NCBI GenBank assembly: GCA_039519185.1
Contig: CM076849.1
Coordinates: 37,195,109-37,259,108, forward strand
DNA length: 64,000 nt
Reading direction: 5' to 3'
Source of the DNA: Astragalus membranaceus
Taxonomy: Eukaryota > Streptophyta > Magnoliopsida > Fabales > Fabaceae
Of this stretch, positions 1 through 10,367 are shown piece after piece (the stretch's first letter is position 1; the number at the start of each line of letters is the position of its first letter). Made by a program: the position numbers and the translations under genes. The notes under the pieces are model-generated. The model was given only the letters and a program-made list of their open reading frames with translations. It did no database searches and was not told the DNA's origin.

Positions 1-330
1 TGCCACACTCATCCTTGGAGTGGCCAAGTTCAGATCCCTGTAATCAATACAAACTCTAACCTGGCCATTCTTTTTTACGACAGGAACTATGTTAGACAAC
101 CATTCTACGTACCTAGCAGTTCTTATGAACCCTACTTTGATTTGTGGCATCAGTTGTGGATTAAACCTCCTTGGTGGCTGTTTATGGGGCTTGGAACCTT
201 CTTTGATGGGAAACCTATGTTCTACCAAAGCTCTATCGAGGCCTGGCATGTCATGGTAATCCCACGCAAAGCAGTCATGGTAGCTCTTTATTAATGCCAC
301 CATCTGATCTCACTGTTGAGGTTGTAATTT
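1..330 (-). pseudogene. Ty3/gypsy reverse transcriptase N-terminal part (element A), runs off left edge
   Basis: Read on the minus strand, this stretch encodes the start of a Ty3/gypsy reverse transcriptase: a MPGLDRALVEHRF-like lead-in, then SNIVPVVKKNGQVRVC and IDYRDLNLATP, which are hallmark RT block 1-2 residues of plant Tat-type gypsy elements. The frame runs to base 1, so catalytic YXDD lies outside the window. Between the lead-in and the VGFIRTARY segment about nine residues usual in the family appear missing, which suggests a small internal deletion. It lies downstream of the protease piece at 606-1399 in normal gypsy order (PR-RT). The element is broken, so no function is expected. 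Confidence 0.85.
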
Positions 331-605
331 ACCACTAACCTTTGTCAACCTTGGCTTCTTTTCACTCCCCGAGTTTACCTACAACAGAGGATCTTGCGCT
401 TCAAAAGTGGGCATATTTCTTTGGATGGGCTCCAGATGAGGAGGTTCACCCACGTCCTATCAAAGGGGTCATCTGAATCTCCTTGGTAGGAGTGTTGCTC
501 AAGTTCCTGTTCTTCGTCTATTGCACCAAAATAACCTCTTCAATGCTGGATTCAATCTGGAACAGGTGCAATCGATCCAGCAGGCTTTGTACTTCTGGTG
601 GGGGA

Positions 606-1399
606 TTAATCATTATCCTCATTGCTAGGCCGTGGGTCGGCCAACACTCTGAATTCAAAACCTCTTTTGGTCCAGTCACAAGACTTGATGCCACCTTCCT
701 CATAATTCCCTGGGATGGAGATAGGGTGTAAATGAGGAGAATAGAAAACAGCTTCGAACATATTTACTTCCGCAGGGAATGGATTAGGGTCTGCTTCTAT
801 TATCTCCACTTGATCCCCTATCCATATCATTAATTTTTGATGTAGGGTGGAAGGTATAATTCACTGGTGTGAATCCAATCTCTCCTCAGAATTACAGCAT
901 GTGAGGGCTTTCCTTCTATGACAAAGAAGGCCGAGCGAGTCATCTTGCTCCCAACTGTCACATCGGCCACCAATACTCCCAAGGCGTGGGATGGGTGGGC
1001 CATGAAACTAGTCATGGTCATGGTGGTTGGAATGAGGTCCTCGGCGTTCTTCCCCAACTATTTCATAGTGGCTAATGGAATGATATTCAACACAACACCG
1101 CCATCTACGAAGACACGATTAAATAGCTTCCCATTCAAATGGGCCTTGATGTACAGTGGTTTCAAGTGTCTAGTCATATCGGTTGTGGGTTTTTCAAACA
1201 ACATTCCCTCTGTAATTTCTCCCTCGGGCTCTATCAAGGCAGCATATTCGGTCTCCTCAGCAAATACATCTCCCTCGAGAGCTCTCGGTTGATCATTATT
1301 ACCCCAGAATTCTGGTGGAAGAAGGCCCACCATTTCTATGTCAGCATAATACGCCCCATCGGCCTCGTCCATGATATCGTCTAGGATTGACCCTGTCAA
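606..1399 (-). pseudogene. Ty3/gypsy aspartic protease and PR-RT linker (element A), frame-broken
   Basis: Minus-strand frames give a plant gypsy retropepsin: LYIKAHLNGKLFNRVFVDGG is followed by VLNIIPLATMK, then FFVIEGKPSHAVILRRDWIH and MIWIGDQVEIIEAD. The active-site motif reads D-G-G, as in many plant Tat-type proteases. There is an in-frame TAG at 1058-1060 inside the protease. A frameshift near 845 separates the DWIH block from the LHQKLMIWIGD block, which is readable only in the neighbouring frame. These breaks mean the polyprotein cannot be made. The piece sits between the gag-linker at 1503-1973 and the RT at 1-330. Confidence 0.82.
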
Positions 1400-1502
1400 A
1401 ATTCAGAGGGCCAAAGGGGTTCTTTTCGTCTTCTCCTAGGAGGTCGTCCTCTGCTAGTTCCTCCTCCGTCATAGCCCCTTCAATGTGAGGCACATTGGGA
1501 GA

Positions 1503-1973
1503 CTAAGGTGGCTTGGGGCTATTAGGCCCATATAGACATCCTATTACTGCCTCAGTCAGTGGGATATGGAGGGTGTCCATCATTCCTATCATGGCATTGG
1601 GCCCTTCCGTTGTCTTAGTGGGTGCACTAGGATCAGCTGCATCGAGGTTTAGCTGCTCCAGAGCTGTTTCCTCAACCGGTTTTTTGAAGGTCTGTTCCAA
1701 AGTCGTAGCCACAGTGGCTGTGGGAATGGTTTGTGTGTTCCCTTCTCTGGCCGAGGTGAGCATTCGGAGGGTCTCCCTCATTCTGTGGTAGGCCCTCACC
1801 CTCTGTTGCCTTCTCTTTTGGGAACGAGATTTGGAGGCAACCACCGGCGCTGGCGCTCCCGCTGCTGCATGTGTCATCCATTGACCTTGTGGCACCTCTG
1901 ATGGTGGCTTTACTGTTCTGACAGCCCTCAATTCACGGTCGTTAAGTATAGTAATATCTACTGATGTTGACCC
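1503..1973 (-). pseudogene. Ty3/gypsy gag-pol linker region (element A)
   Basis: An open minus-strand frame encodes a basic segment with SRSQKRRQQRVRAYHRMRET, of the sort found between gag and protease in plant gypsy elements. It shows no catalytic motif. Only the part up to about 1973 belongs to element A: the upstream boundary is the 3' LTR end of element B (TG at 1974), which inserted here and interrupts the gag region. The remaining gag N-terminus is found about 15 kb away, at 17395-17710. Confidence 0.6.
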
Positions 1974-3140
1974 TGTTGACCAAGTGACTTCAAACACAAG
2001 AGGGGGGTGAATTGTGAAATTAAAAATAGCGATTAAAAGATAAAGTATTTAAAATAAAGCGCTTAAGAAAATGTTTTGATTAGAATAAGAGCGATAAGGC
2101 AATAAAAATAACTTGCAAGGAAAATAAAAGAGATGAAGGGAAAGAAGAAGACACGCAGAGATTTTATCCTAGTTCGGCCACTCCTGAGGCCTACGTCTAG
2201 TCCCCAAGGAAAACTCCAAGGGATTTTAATCAATCACTAGCTTTTAGAACGGGTTCAGCTAGAAACCTTTACAACCAAAGAGCTTACAGTACCGGGATAT
2301 CACCCCCTATGTAAAAGACCTTCAAAACCAAGAGATGTCACCTCTCTTGAAGAACTTGGGATCACACCCAACAATAAGAAATACAAAAGATTTTGATAAC
2401 ACACTCAATAGTGTGGATAGAACAAATTAAAGCACAGTAATACAACTCAAACTATATGGAATAAAAAGCTCTCAAATAAAGATTTTAGCAAGTGTAAAAA
2501 GACTGAGAGTGATGAGAAGAATGATAGAGTTTCAGATGCAAGAATGAGTTGTGTTGAGAGTGAAATGTGAAGACTCTATTTATAGGCAATGTGAGTTGAA
2601 ACATTTTTGGAAATGAAGGAATCGATTGTTTGCCTGAATAAACTAAAGTGGACAATCGATTACATGCTTGAGTATGTTCAGGTTGATAATCGATTATGTG
2701 CCTGAATGCACTAAGTGTATAATCGATTATGTGCCTGACACATTCTAAGTGTATAATCGATTCTTCCTTGTTTGTAAAAAGGTTCCAATCGATTCAAGGC
2801 TTGAGTCAGGCAAGGAATCGATTATGTGTTATTTGCAAAATGTTGTGAATCGATTCTTTCTTTTTGAAAACACTTGTGAATCGATTTTATACTTGGTAAA
2901 ATCGATTATGCACTTTCACATTTAGTTAGAAATCGATTTTAATGGTTTTTCAAAAATGCGTTTTGTGTTTACGTGTGCATGCATGCATTTTGAAAATCAT
3001 GGGACTTTGAGAGATGAGCTTTATTTCCACTTACACAAATATCCTAAACACACACAATACAATAAACAACTCTTGACTTGAAAGCTTGATCTCATTTTTC
3101 GCTTTTTGCAATCTTGACCTTTTTGAACTTCTTTTGTCAA
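1974..3140 (-). repeat. 3' LTR of copia element B (outer end at 1974; inner end approximate)
   Basis: On the minus strand this LTR ends GTCACTTGGTCAACA at 1974. It contains about a dozen ATCGATT-type motifs (2610-2945), followed in element orientation by a TATA-like core (TATAAATAG near 2585) and a tail of the AATTCACCCCC type shared with element C. The beginning of the LTR just downstream of RNase H could not be fixed to a base. No matching TSD can be read because the other end of the element is deleted. Confidence 0.7.
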
Positions 3141-3868
3141 TCATCAAACCAGATTATTCCTGTCAAAGGTTTGGGCAAAGGTTTAGTAAAAATATCTGCA
3201 AGGTGATTAGATGTTTCGACAAACTCAATCAAGCAATCACCTTTTTGAACATGATCTCTGATAAAATGGTGTCTAATCTCAATGTGTTTAGCCCGTGAGT
3301 GATAAACCAGATTTTCTGTGAGATTTATGGCACTGGTGTTGTCGCATTTAATTGGGACTGTTTTGAGATCCATACCAAAATCACTTAATTGTTGTTTCAT
3401 CCAAATTATTTGCGCACAACAACTACCTGCAGCAACGTATTCCGCTTCGGCGGTGGATAGCGCTACACTTGCTTGTTTCTTACTGTGTCAAGACACTAAG
3501 GCATTTCCAAGCAAGTGACACGTTCCGCTGGTACTCTTTCGATCCATTTTACAGCCTGCAAAGTCAGAATCAGAGTACCCAACCAAAGTGCAATCCGTCC
3601 CTTTAGGATACCATAAACCCGTGTTTTGTGTGCCAATGAGGTATCTCATGATGCGTTTGACCGCAGAGAGATGTGATTCTTTGGGATTAGTTTGAAAACG
3701 TGCACACATACAAACACTAAACATAATATCAGGACGACTAGCAGTGAGATAGAGAAGAGAGCCAATCATACCTCTATACTTGCTTACCTCCACCGACTTA
3801 CCTTCCTCGTCTTTGTCAAGAGAACATGATGTACTCATGGGAGTTGAGATTTCTTTGGCATTGTGCAT
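3137..3868 (-). pseudogene. Ty1/copia RNase H domain (element B)
   Basis: Minus-strand copia RNase H: STPMSTSCSLDKDE, YRGMIGSLLYLTASRPDIMF, then after a break HSRAKHIEIRHHFIRDHVQKG and NHLADIFTKPLPK. It continues the RT frame (4933-3941) in the same frame. The RT part ends at an in-frame TAA at 3941 and the RNase H is interrupted by an in-frame TGA at 3488, where the family has Trp. The C-terminal piece (3400-3137) includes the conserved HIEIRHHF and LADIFTK motifs. Point-mutated, not functional. Confidence 0.88.
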
Positions 3869-3940
3869 TCCAAATTTCTTAAGGATCTCTTTGCAGTATT
3901 TGGATTGGTTTATAAAGATTCCTTCCTTTGTTTGATGGAT

Positions 3941-4933
3941 TTATAATCCAAGGAAGTATCGAAGCTCACCCATCATGGACATTTCAAATTCACTTTGCAT
4001 GATGTTAGAAAATTCTTCACAAATAGATTCATTAGTAGCTCCAAAGATAATGTCATCAACGTAAATTTGAACAAGTAAGATGTCATGATTTGAATGTTTG
4101 ATGAAAAGTGTTGTATCAACTTTACCTCTTTCAAAACCTTTTTCAAGTAGAAATTTGCTTAAGCGATCATACCAAGCTCGAGGTGCTTGTTTCAAGCCAT
4201 ACAATGCCTTTTTCAATTTGAAAACGTGATTGGGAAACTCAAAATTTGTGAAACCCGGGGGTTGATCAACATATACCTCTTCTTGAATATAACCATTTAA
4301 AAACGCACTTTTTACGTCCATTTGAAAAAGTTTAAAATCCATGATGCAAGAGAAAGCAAGAAGCATGTGAATGGCTTCTAGCCTAGCCACAGGGGCATAG
4401 GTTTCATCAAAATCTATGCCCTCTCGTTGATTGTAACCTTTGGCAACAAGTCTTGCTTTATTTCTAATAATAATGCCATTTTCATCAAGCTTGTTCCGAA
4501 AAACCCATTTGGTTCCAATCACTAGATGGTCTTTAGGTTTAGGAATGAGTTCCCAAACATTGTTTCTCTCAAATTGATTTAATTCCTCTTGCATGGCAAG
4601 GGTCCAATGTTCGTCAAAAATAGCTTCATCAATATTGTTTGGTTCAATTTGAGAGACGAAAGTCATATGGTTACATGCATTCTTTAAAGAGTTTCGAGTA
4701 GTTACCCCTTTTGAGATATCACCTATCACTTTGTCAAGAGGATGGTCCTTTGACATTCTCCATTCTTTAGGTAGATCTTGATAAGGTGATTGTTCTTCAT
4801 CTTCCTTGCTTTTGTCCTGTTCTTTTAGAAGACTGTTTCCCAAAATTTCTGCAAGATCATCAACATTCTTTTCTACCACAATTTTGGGGTTAGTTTCATC
4901 AAAGGTAACATGCACTGATTCTTCTATAGACAA
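3941..4933 (-). pseudogene. Ty1/copia reverse transcriptase RVT_2 (element B)
   Basis: A 330-codon minus-strand frame encodes a near-complete copia RT: KWVFRNKLDENGIIIRNKAR, LVAKGYNQREGIDFDETYAP, VARLEAIHMLLAFS, FQMDVKSAFLNG, KKALYGLKQAPRAW and the catalytic IYVDDIIFG. It matches SIRE/Maximus-type plant elements in motif content. The frame stops at a TAA directly after RYFLGL, where the family reads on (Gln expected). Upstream it is joined to the integrase through a frameshift near 4980. The protein would convert element RNA to DNA inside virus-like particles; this copy is dead. Confidence 0.92.
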
Positions 4934-5640
4934 GGTTCTTTTATTATAAATTCTAAAAGCTTTACTAGAGTTGGAATATCCAAGAAAAATGCCTCATCAG
5001 CTTTAGCATCAAACTTACCAAGATTGTCCTTCCCATTATTCAAAACAAAGCACTTACATCCGAATACGTGAAAGTGGGAGATATTTGGCTTTCTTCCTTT
5101 GTAAATTTCATAGGGCGTTTGTTTTAGAATAGGCCTTATGAGGACTCTATTCATTACATAGCATGCGGTGCTTACCGCGTCTGCCCAGAAATACTTAGGA
5201 AGGTTAGCTTTCACTGAGCATCGTCCTCGCTAGCTCTTCAAGAGACCTATTTTTCCTTTCCACTACTCCATTTTGTCGAGGAGTTTGTGGTGAGGAAAAG
5301 GTATGGTCAATTCCATTTTCATTGCAAAAATTTTCAAAAGCCTCATTTTGAAACTCACCACCGTGATCACTTCGGATAGATGCAATAGTTAAACCTTTTT
5401 CGTTTTGAATGATCTTAGCAAGTTTTTGAAAAGCACAAAAGCGTCATTTTTATGAGAAATAAACAAGGTCCATGTATAGCGAGAGTAATCATCCACAATA
5501 ACGAGTGCATAGTAATTGCCACCAAGGCTCATAGTTCTAGATGGGCCAAATAAATCCATGTGTAAAAGTTGTAAAGGTCAATTTGTAGAAATAACATTTT
5601 TTGGTTTAAAAGTGACCTTTACTTGTTTTCCTTTTTGACA
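4924..5640 (-). pseudogene. Ty1/copia integrase, C-terminal two thirds (element B)
   Basis: Minus-strand frames give the integrase catalytic core, LHMDLFGPSRTMSLGGNYYA followed by LVIVDDYSRYTW, then LPKYFWADAVSTACYVMNR and YEIYKGRKPNISHFHVFGC. A TGA at 5578-5580 stands just before PLQLLHMDLFGP, most simply explained as CpG decay of an Arg codon. A frameshift in the FFLDI segment breaks the link to RT. The HHCC zinc-binding start lies at 15496-15685: element C inserted within this domain, with CGCAT present at both 5641-5645 and 15491-15495. Confidence 0.88.
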
Positions 5641-5645
5641 CGCAT

Positions 5646-7139
5646 TGTAGATATCTTGTATGCAGGACTTGTATTGCAGGTCAAGGTTTTGATGATGAAA
5701 AAGACCAAGAGCTAAAATGACAAAAGTAAAAGTTGACCTAAAGCCAAAGGTGATGAAAGTGACAAAGTATAAAAGTCACAATCCAAGACAATCAAGCTCA
5801 AGAATGGAAGATTCAAGTTTAAGGGTAGTCCTTAAATATAAGGGTAGTCCTTAGGGTTTGGGTGTGTCTTAGGAAAATGTGTAAGCTCTTTCGAAGGTCA
5901 GCTCATCTCTCAAAGTCTCACATCTTCACTAGCTTTTTCAAAATGCATGCATACATAGGTAAGGCACATAACACAAAAACTATTTTATGAAAATGAGAAA
6001 TCAATTTATGCTCTCTTCCATAAGGCCAAGAATCGATCTACAACTCCTCTCAAAAGATAGAAATCGATTTCCAACTATTTTCCTAAAGAAAAGAATCGAT
6101 TCCTATAATATTTCAAAAGTAAAGAATCGATTCCTAGTATTTCTTTAAAGCTCACAATCGATTCCTTGCTTCCTTATTTAAATGAAAATCGATTTCAAAC
6201 CTTTTCCTTTAAACTACATAATCGATTCCTTGCTTTCTTATTTAAATGAAAATCGATTTCAAACATTTTCCTTTAAACTACATAATCGATTCCTAGCCCT
6301 CCTGAATCATAAGAGTCGATTGTTACTCTTTCTCAAGTAAAGCAAAATCGATTCTCACTTAAAAGAAGTCACACATAAGAATCGATTCCCAGATCCAATA
6401 CATTTTAGCATATAATCGATTCTTACATTGTTTTCAACGTAAACTTCTTTTTCTCATAGCCAATAAATAGGCACCTCATTGTGTTCATTTCTTACACAAC
6501 CCATTTCACGAATCAGAGCACATTTTGAGAAAAACTCTTTACATTTTATTCTTTGCTCTTCTCGCACCGCTAGGTCCATCAGAGCTGATCTTTCGCAAAA
6601 AGTTAGTTGGGGTTGCATTCTTCAAGTTGTATTATCTGCCTACATTAAGAGGTATTTCGGTCTTTAAATTTGTTATTGTTTATTGGTTGTATTTTGTACT
6701 AGGGAGTGGGGTATCTCTCTAGGGTAGCTGTTTGTACTAGGAAGTGGGGTATCTTTCTGGGGCAGCTGGTTGTAACAGGGGTGGGGTATCTCTTGTTATT
6801 GTTGTCATAGATTTGAGGGCTCTTTATAGGTGGGGTATCCTAGTAGAAGAGTGCCTGAGTCTGTAAAGGTTTTCCATGGCACCTGTAAGCCTTGTTGTTT
6901 CGGTTAGTGGAAAATCTCACAAGGGTGTGAGGACTGGACGTAGGTCACTAGGAGGTGACCGAACCAGGATAAATCTCTGTGTTCTTTATTGCTTTATTTT
7001 CTAATTCCTTCGCTTCCATTTAACCTGCGCGAAAATTGATCTAAGTCATTGAAAAGGGGGAAAAACGTTTTTGAAAGTTATCAAAAGTTTTTAAATCTCA
7101 ATTCACCCCCCCTCTTGAGACTGAAGCCACTTGGCAACA
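5646..7139 (+). repeat. 5' LTR of copia element C
   Basis: Starts TGTAGATATC and ends CACTTGGCAACA. U3 carries about 13 ATCGATT-type sites between 6045 and 6425, followed by a TATA-like AATAAATAGGCA (6465-6475) and a leader whose segment at about 6570-6670 resembles the gypsy element E leader (see findings). A block of GTGGGGTATCTCT-like repeats follows at 6710-6850. The LTR ends in an AATTCACCCCCCCTCTTGAG tail also seen in element B. Confidence 0.92.
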
Positions 7140-7141
7140 AG

Positions 7142-7153
7142 TGGTATCAGAGC
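7142..7153 (+). promoter_or_regulatory. Primer-binding site of element C (initiator tRNA-Met type)
   Basis: TGGTATCAGAGC lies 2 bases after the 5' LTR end at 7139. This is the standard plant copia primer-binding site complementary to the 3' end of initiator methionine tRNA, and it confirms the plus-strand orientation. Confidence 0.92.
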
Positions 7154-7191
7154 TAGACTCTTGTATAAAGGGCCTGGCAGCTTCAAGAGAA

Positions 7192-8310
7192 ATGGTTTTA
7201 GGTTGGTCTACGCAAGAGGGTGCATCTCTTACCCGTCCTCCTGGATTCAACGGGAAAGATTATGCATATTGGGAAGAAAGAATGAGAATCTTTATTGAAG
7301 GGGTAGACTTAGATGTTTGGGATGCTGTGGAAAAAGGACCCTATGTCCCCACACACATAGTAGATGGTATTCTTACAATAAAAAGTAGAAATGAATGGTC
7401 AGATGATGAGAAAAGAAAAGTGCAACATAATTTACGTGCTAAAAATATTATTACTTCTGCTTTGAGTGCTGATGAATTTTTTCGAGTTTCAAACTGTAAA
7501 TCTGCCCAAGAAATGTGGGATAATCTCCAAGTTACTCATGAGGGTACAAGTGAAGTGAAAAGGGCAAGAACAAATACTCTTACCAGAGAGTACGAATTGT
7601 TTAGAATGAATACAGGTGAAACAATACCAGAGATGCAGAAAATGTTCACTCACATAGTGAATCAACTGAGTCTGTTGGGAAAATCATTTCCTGCTGAAGA
7701 TCTGATCAACAAAGTACTAAGGTGTCTAAACAGAGAATGGCAACCCAAAGTTACTGCTATAGCTGAATCAAGAAACTTGGCTACTATGACTCTATTCGGT
7801 AAGTTACAAGAGCATGAAGTAGAGCTCACTCGTTTGGCTGAGCACGAAAACACAGACAAGAAAAAGAAAAGCTTGGCTCTGAAAGCGTCTAGTTCAAGTC
7901 GACCTTGTAATAGTGTTGACTCAAAGTGAGAATGATGAAAGTGAGGAAAACATGGCTCTCATGGTTCGAAAATTCAAAAAGCTTATGAGAAAGAAAAAAT
8001 TTTCCCTAGTTCTCCAGCAAAGAAAGTTCATCCGGTCCTCCAACTTGCTATGAATGTGGGAAACCTGGTCACATGAGGATGGAATGCCCTAGTTTACAGA
8101 AAAAGGGATCCAAATTCGAAAAGAAGGCATTCAGAGAAAACAAAAGAAGGAAAGCCTACGTAGCATGGGAAGACAATGACACAAGCAGTTCAGATGGTTC
8201 AGAAAGCGGAGAAGCTCATGTTGCTTTTATGGCCAACCACGAAAGTGAAGGTGAATCTGAAATTGAGCATCTATTTGCAGGGCAAGAGGTAAACAAAATA
8301 TGAAAAAGGT
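7192..8310 (+). pseudogene. Copia gag remnant with CCHC zinc knuckle (element C)
   Basis: Translation from ATG 7192 gives a UBN2/DUF4219-type copia gag: RPPGFNGKDYAYWEERMRIF, VTHEGTSEVKRARTNTLTRE, YELFRMNTGETI and the basic KKKKSLALK stretch. The frame stops at 7929. The zinc knuckle CYECGKPGHMRMEC (CX2CX4HX4C) at about 8048-8090 is in a different frame, so at least one frameshift separates them. A downstream acidic segment (TSSSDGSESGEAHVAFMA) and a WVP-type tail resemble SIRE-like gag C-termini. Gag forms the particle and binds RNA in intact elements; this copy is damaged. Confidence 0.85.
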
Positions 8311-8399
8311 ATGGGTTCCCAAAAGGACCATACCAAGCACTAACCCACAAGGACCCAAAGAGATTTGGGTACCTAGAACCTTGTTTTAGATCATTGCAG

Positions 8400-9519
8400 G
8401 TATGCTTCAAGGTATGGGGGCAGATTGATACCTTGACAGCAAAGACTCAAAGCGCATGACCAGAGATGCAATAAAGTTCTTAACACTCACCACCGGAAAA
8501 AGCCGTCATGTGACTTATGATAAAAAGAGGAAGAATCACGGGTAAATGTTAGATTGGTAAAGCATTATTCACCTCTATTGAAAATGTGCTTAAGAATAGT
8601 TTATTAAGTCAAATATGTGACTAGTGAAACAGAGACTAATTTCATGCATCATTAAGAACAATATTTATAAGGCATGATTAGAATAACAGGAATCAACAAA
8701 GTATTCTGGTCAACCCTCTAGGGCTGATCATATAGAAATTATACATCACCTTCTTAGAGGTTATGGTTAGAAAGGCGATAGTGTGATTGAGCTAGTTGAG
8801 TCGTCACAAACAGCTAGTTGATATTTTCATGATCCATTGCAAAAGAAAATTTGGTTCTTCAAACGAGTTTTTGTTTCTCAAGTGATTTTGTAAAGAAATG
8901 TGGATTCAAGTGAAATTGTGACTTATGAATTTCTGCGAGCTCAAAAAGCATTTTCTAAAAGCAGTTGAAGCGCTATTTTTTTTAAATCTATTTTCTCCTG
9001 TCACAATCAATTGCTAGTAATTTTCAGAATACATGCTCACAATCGTTGTTTACCTAAAATAATTTTTCTCCCATATTCTGGCTGCCCTCACCAACTTTCA
9101 AACTAAGCAACACGAAATGTATAAAGCTTAAAACAACTACTTCACAGTGTTTGAGACTCATGATTTTACCTGTTTTGATGAAATACTCTCTTCATGGTTT
9201 CAAAATATGTTTTTCTTTTGGTTTTGATGATCACTTATAAATCTGCAATGGTTCTTCAGATAGCTGTGTCATTCGATTCGCAAACTCTATCTTACGTCGA
9301 CCCTTTTGATCATGACAAAAAGGGGGAGAGAAATATAGGGTTGCATAAAGCATATAGAATGAGCATATAGATCTGTCATAGCATTGTCACTATGCATATA
9401 GTCAATAAAACAGGGGGAGCATCATGATAGGGGGAGTATCATATACATGCATTATGTGTTTGAACTAACCTCCCACCTTAAGATGAGTAAAGTTTTGTCA
9501 TCATCAAAAAGGGGGAGAA
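8400..9519 (+). pseudogene. Collapsed pol of element C: protease and RNase H scraps, then PPT
   Basis: This interval should hold over 3 kb of protease, integrase, RT and RNase H but is 1.1 kb. Degenerate protease is recognisable near 8430-8530 (DSKDSKRMTRDAIKF then SRHVTYDKK). A degenerate RNase H end is recognisable near 8712-8870 (RADHIEIIHHLLR, KGDSVIELVE). Everything between is deleted. The rest, 8880-9505, is AT-rich 3' untranslated sequence with two AAAAAGGGGGAG-like runs; the last, at 9506-9519, is the polypurine tract next to the 3' LTR. Confidence 0.75.
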
Positions 9520-9945
9520 TGTAGATATCTTTGATGCAGGACTTGTATTGCAGGTCAAGGTTTTGATGATGAAAAAGACCAAGAGCTAAAATGACAAAAG
9601 TAAAAGTTGACCTAAAGCCAAAGGTGATGAAAGTGACAAAGTATAAAAGTCACAATCCAAGACAAACAAGCTCAAGAATGGAAGATTCAAGTTTAAGGGT
9701 AGTCCTTAAATATAAGGGTAGTCCATAGGGTTTGGGTGTGTCTTAGGAAAAAGTGTAAGCTCTTTCGAAGGTTAGATCATCTCTCAAAGTCTCACATTTT
9801 CACTGGCTTTTTCAAAATGCATGCATACATAGGTAAGGCACATAACACAAAAACTATTTTATGAAAATGAGAAATCAATTTATGCTCTCTTCCATAAGGC
9901 CAAGATTCGATCTACAACTCCTCTCAAAAGATAGAAATCGATTTC

Positions 9946-10321
9946 TGTTCTGGAGTGGCCCAATAGGCCCAACGAGACAGTCCAGCGCAACCTGCAGCAA
10001 GGGGGTGCTGCGCACAGCAACCAGGTGCAACATGGGCCAGCGGCCCATTCGACCAAGGCCGGCCCAACTCGGCCCACGCAAGGCGTGCTCCGCAAGACGC
10101 GCCAACGGCCAGGGCGCCCCTATCACGATAAATACATGGCAGAGCTCCATAATCAGGTATGTTTTACTCACCTTGTGACCCTGCCCGTTGAAGCACCTCT
10201 GACTTGAGCGTTGGAGTGCCTTTGCAGGTACCACCCGCGTGCGGCTTACCACTCGGTCCTTCATCCCAGCGACCGAGCAGAATCATCAGCAACAACCCAT
10301 CGTATTGATCAGGTACGATCA
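9946..10321 (+). repeat. 5' LTR of element D (376 bp)
   Basis: Starts TGTTCTGGAGTGGCCCAATA and ends CAGGTACGATCA. It is GC-rich compared with its surroundings. It differs from the 3' LTR at three positions only (near 10005 and two in the ACATGGCAG / ACATGATAG segment around 10138). The sequence AATTGGCGACCACAGTGGGA directly after it (10321-10340) is the probable primer-binding site. Confidence 0.93.
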
Positions 10322-10367
10322 ATTGGCGACCACAGTGGGAGGCCCGAGCGCTATTCCACATCAAACC

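Noticed and set aside
9875..10264. Frame beginning in the C LTR and running through the D LTR (and its copy at 14012-14368)
   Set aside because: It spans an insertion boundary and is repeated because LTRs are repeated; it is LTR sequence and not a gene.
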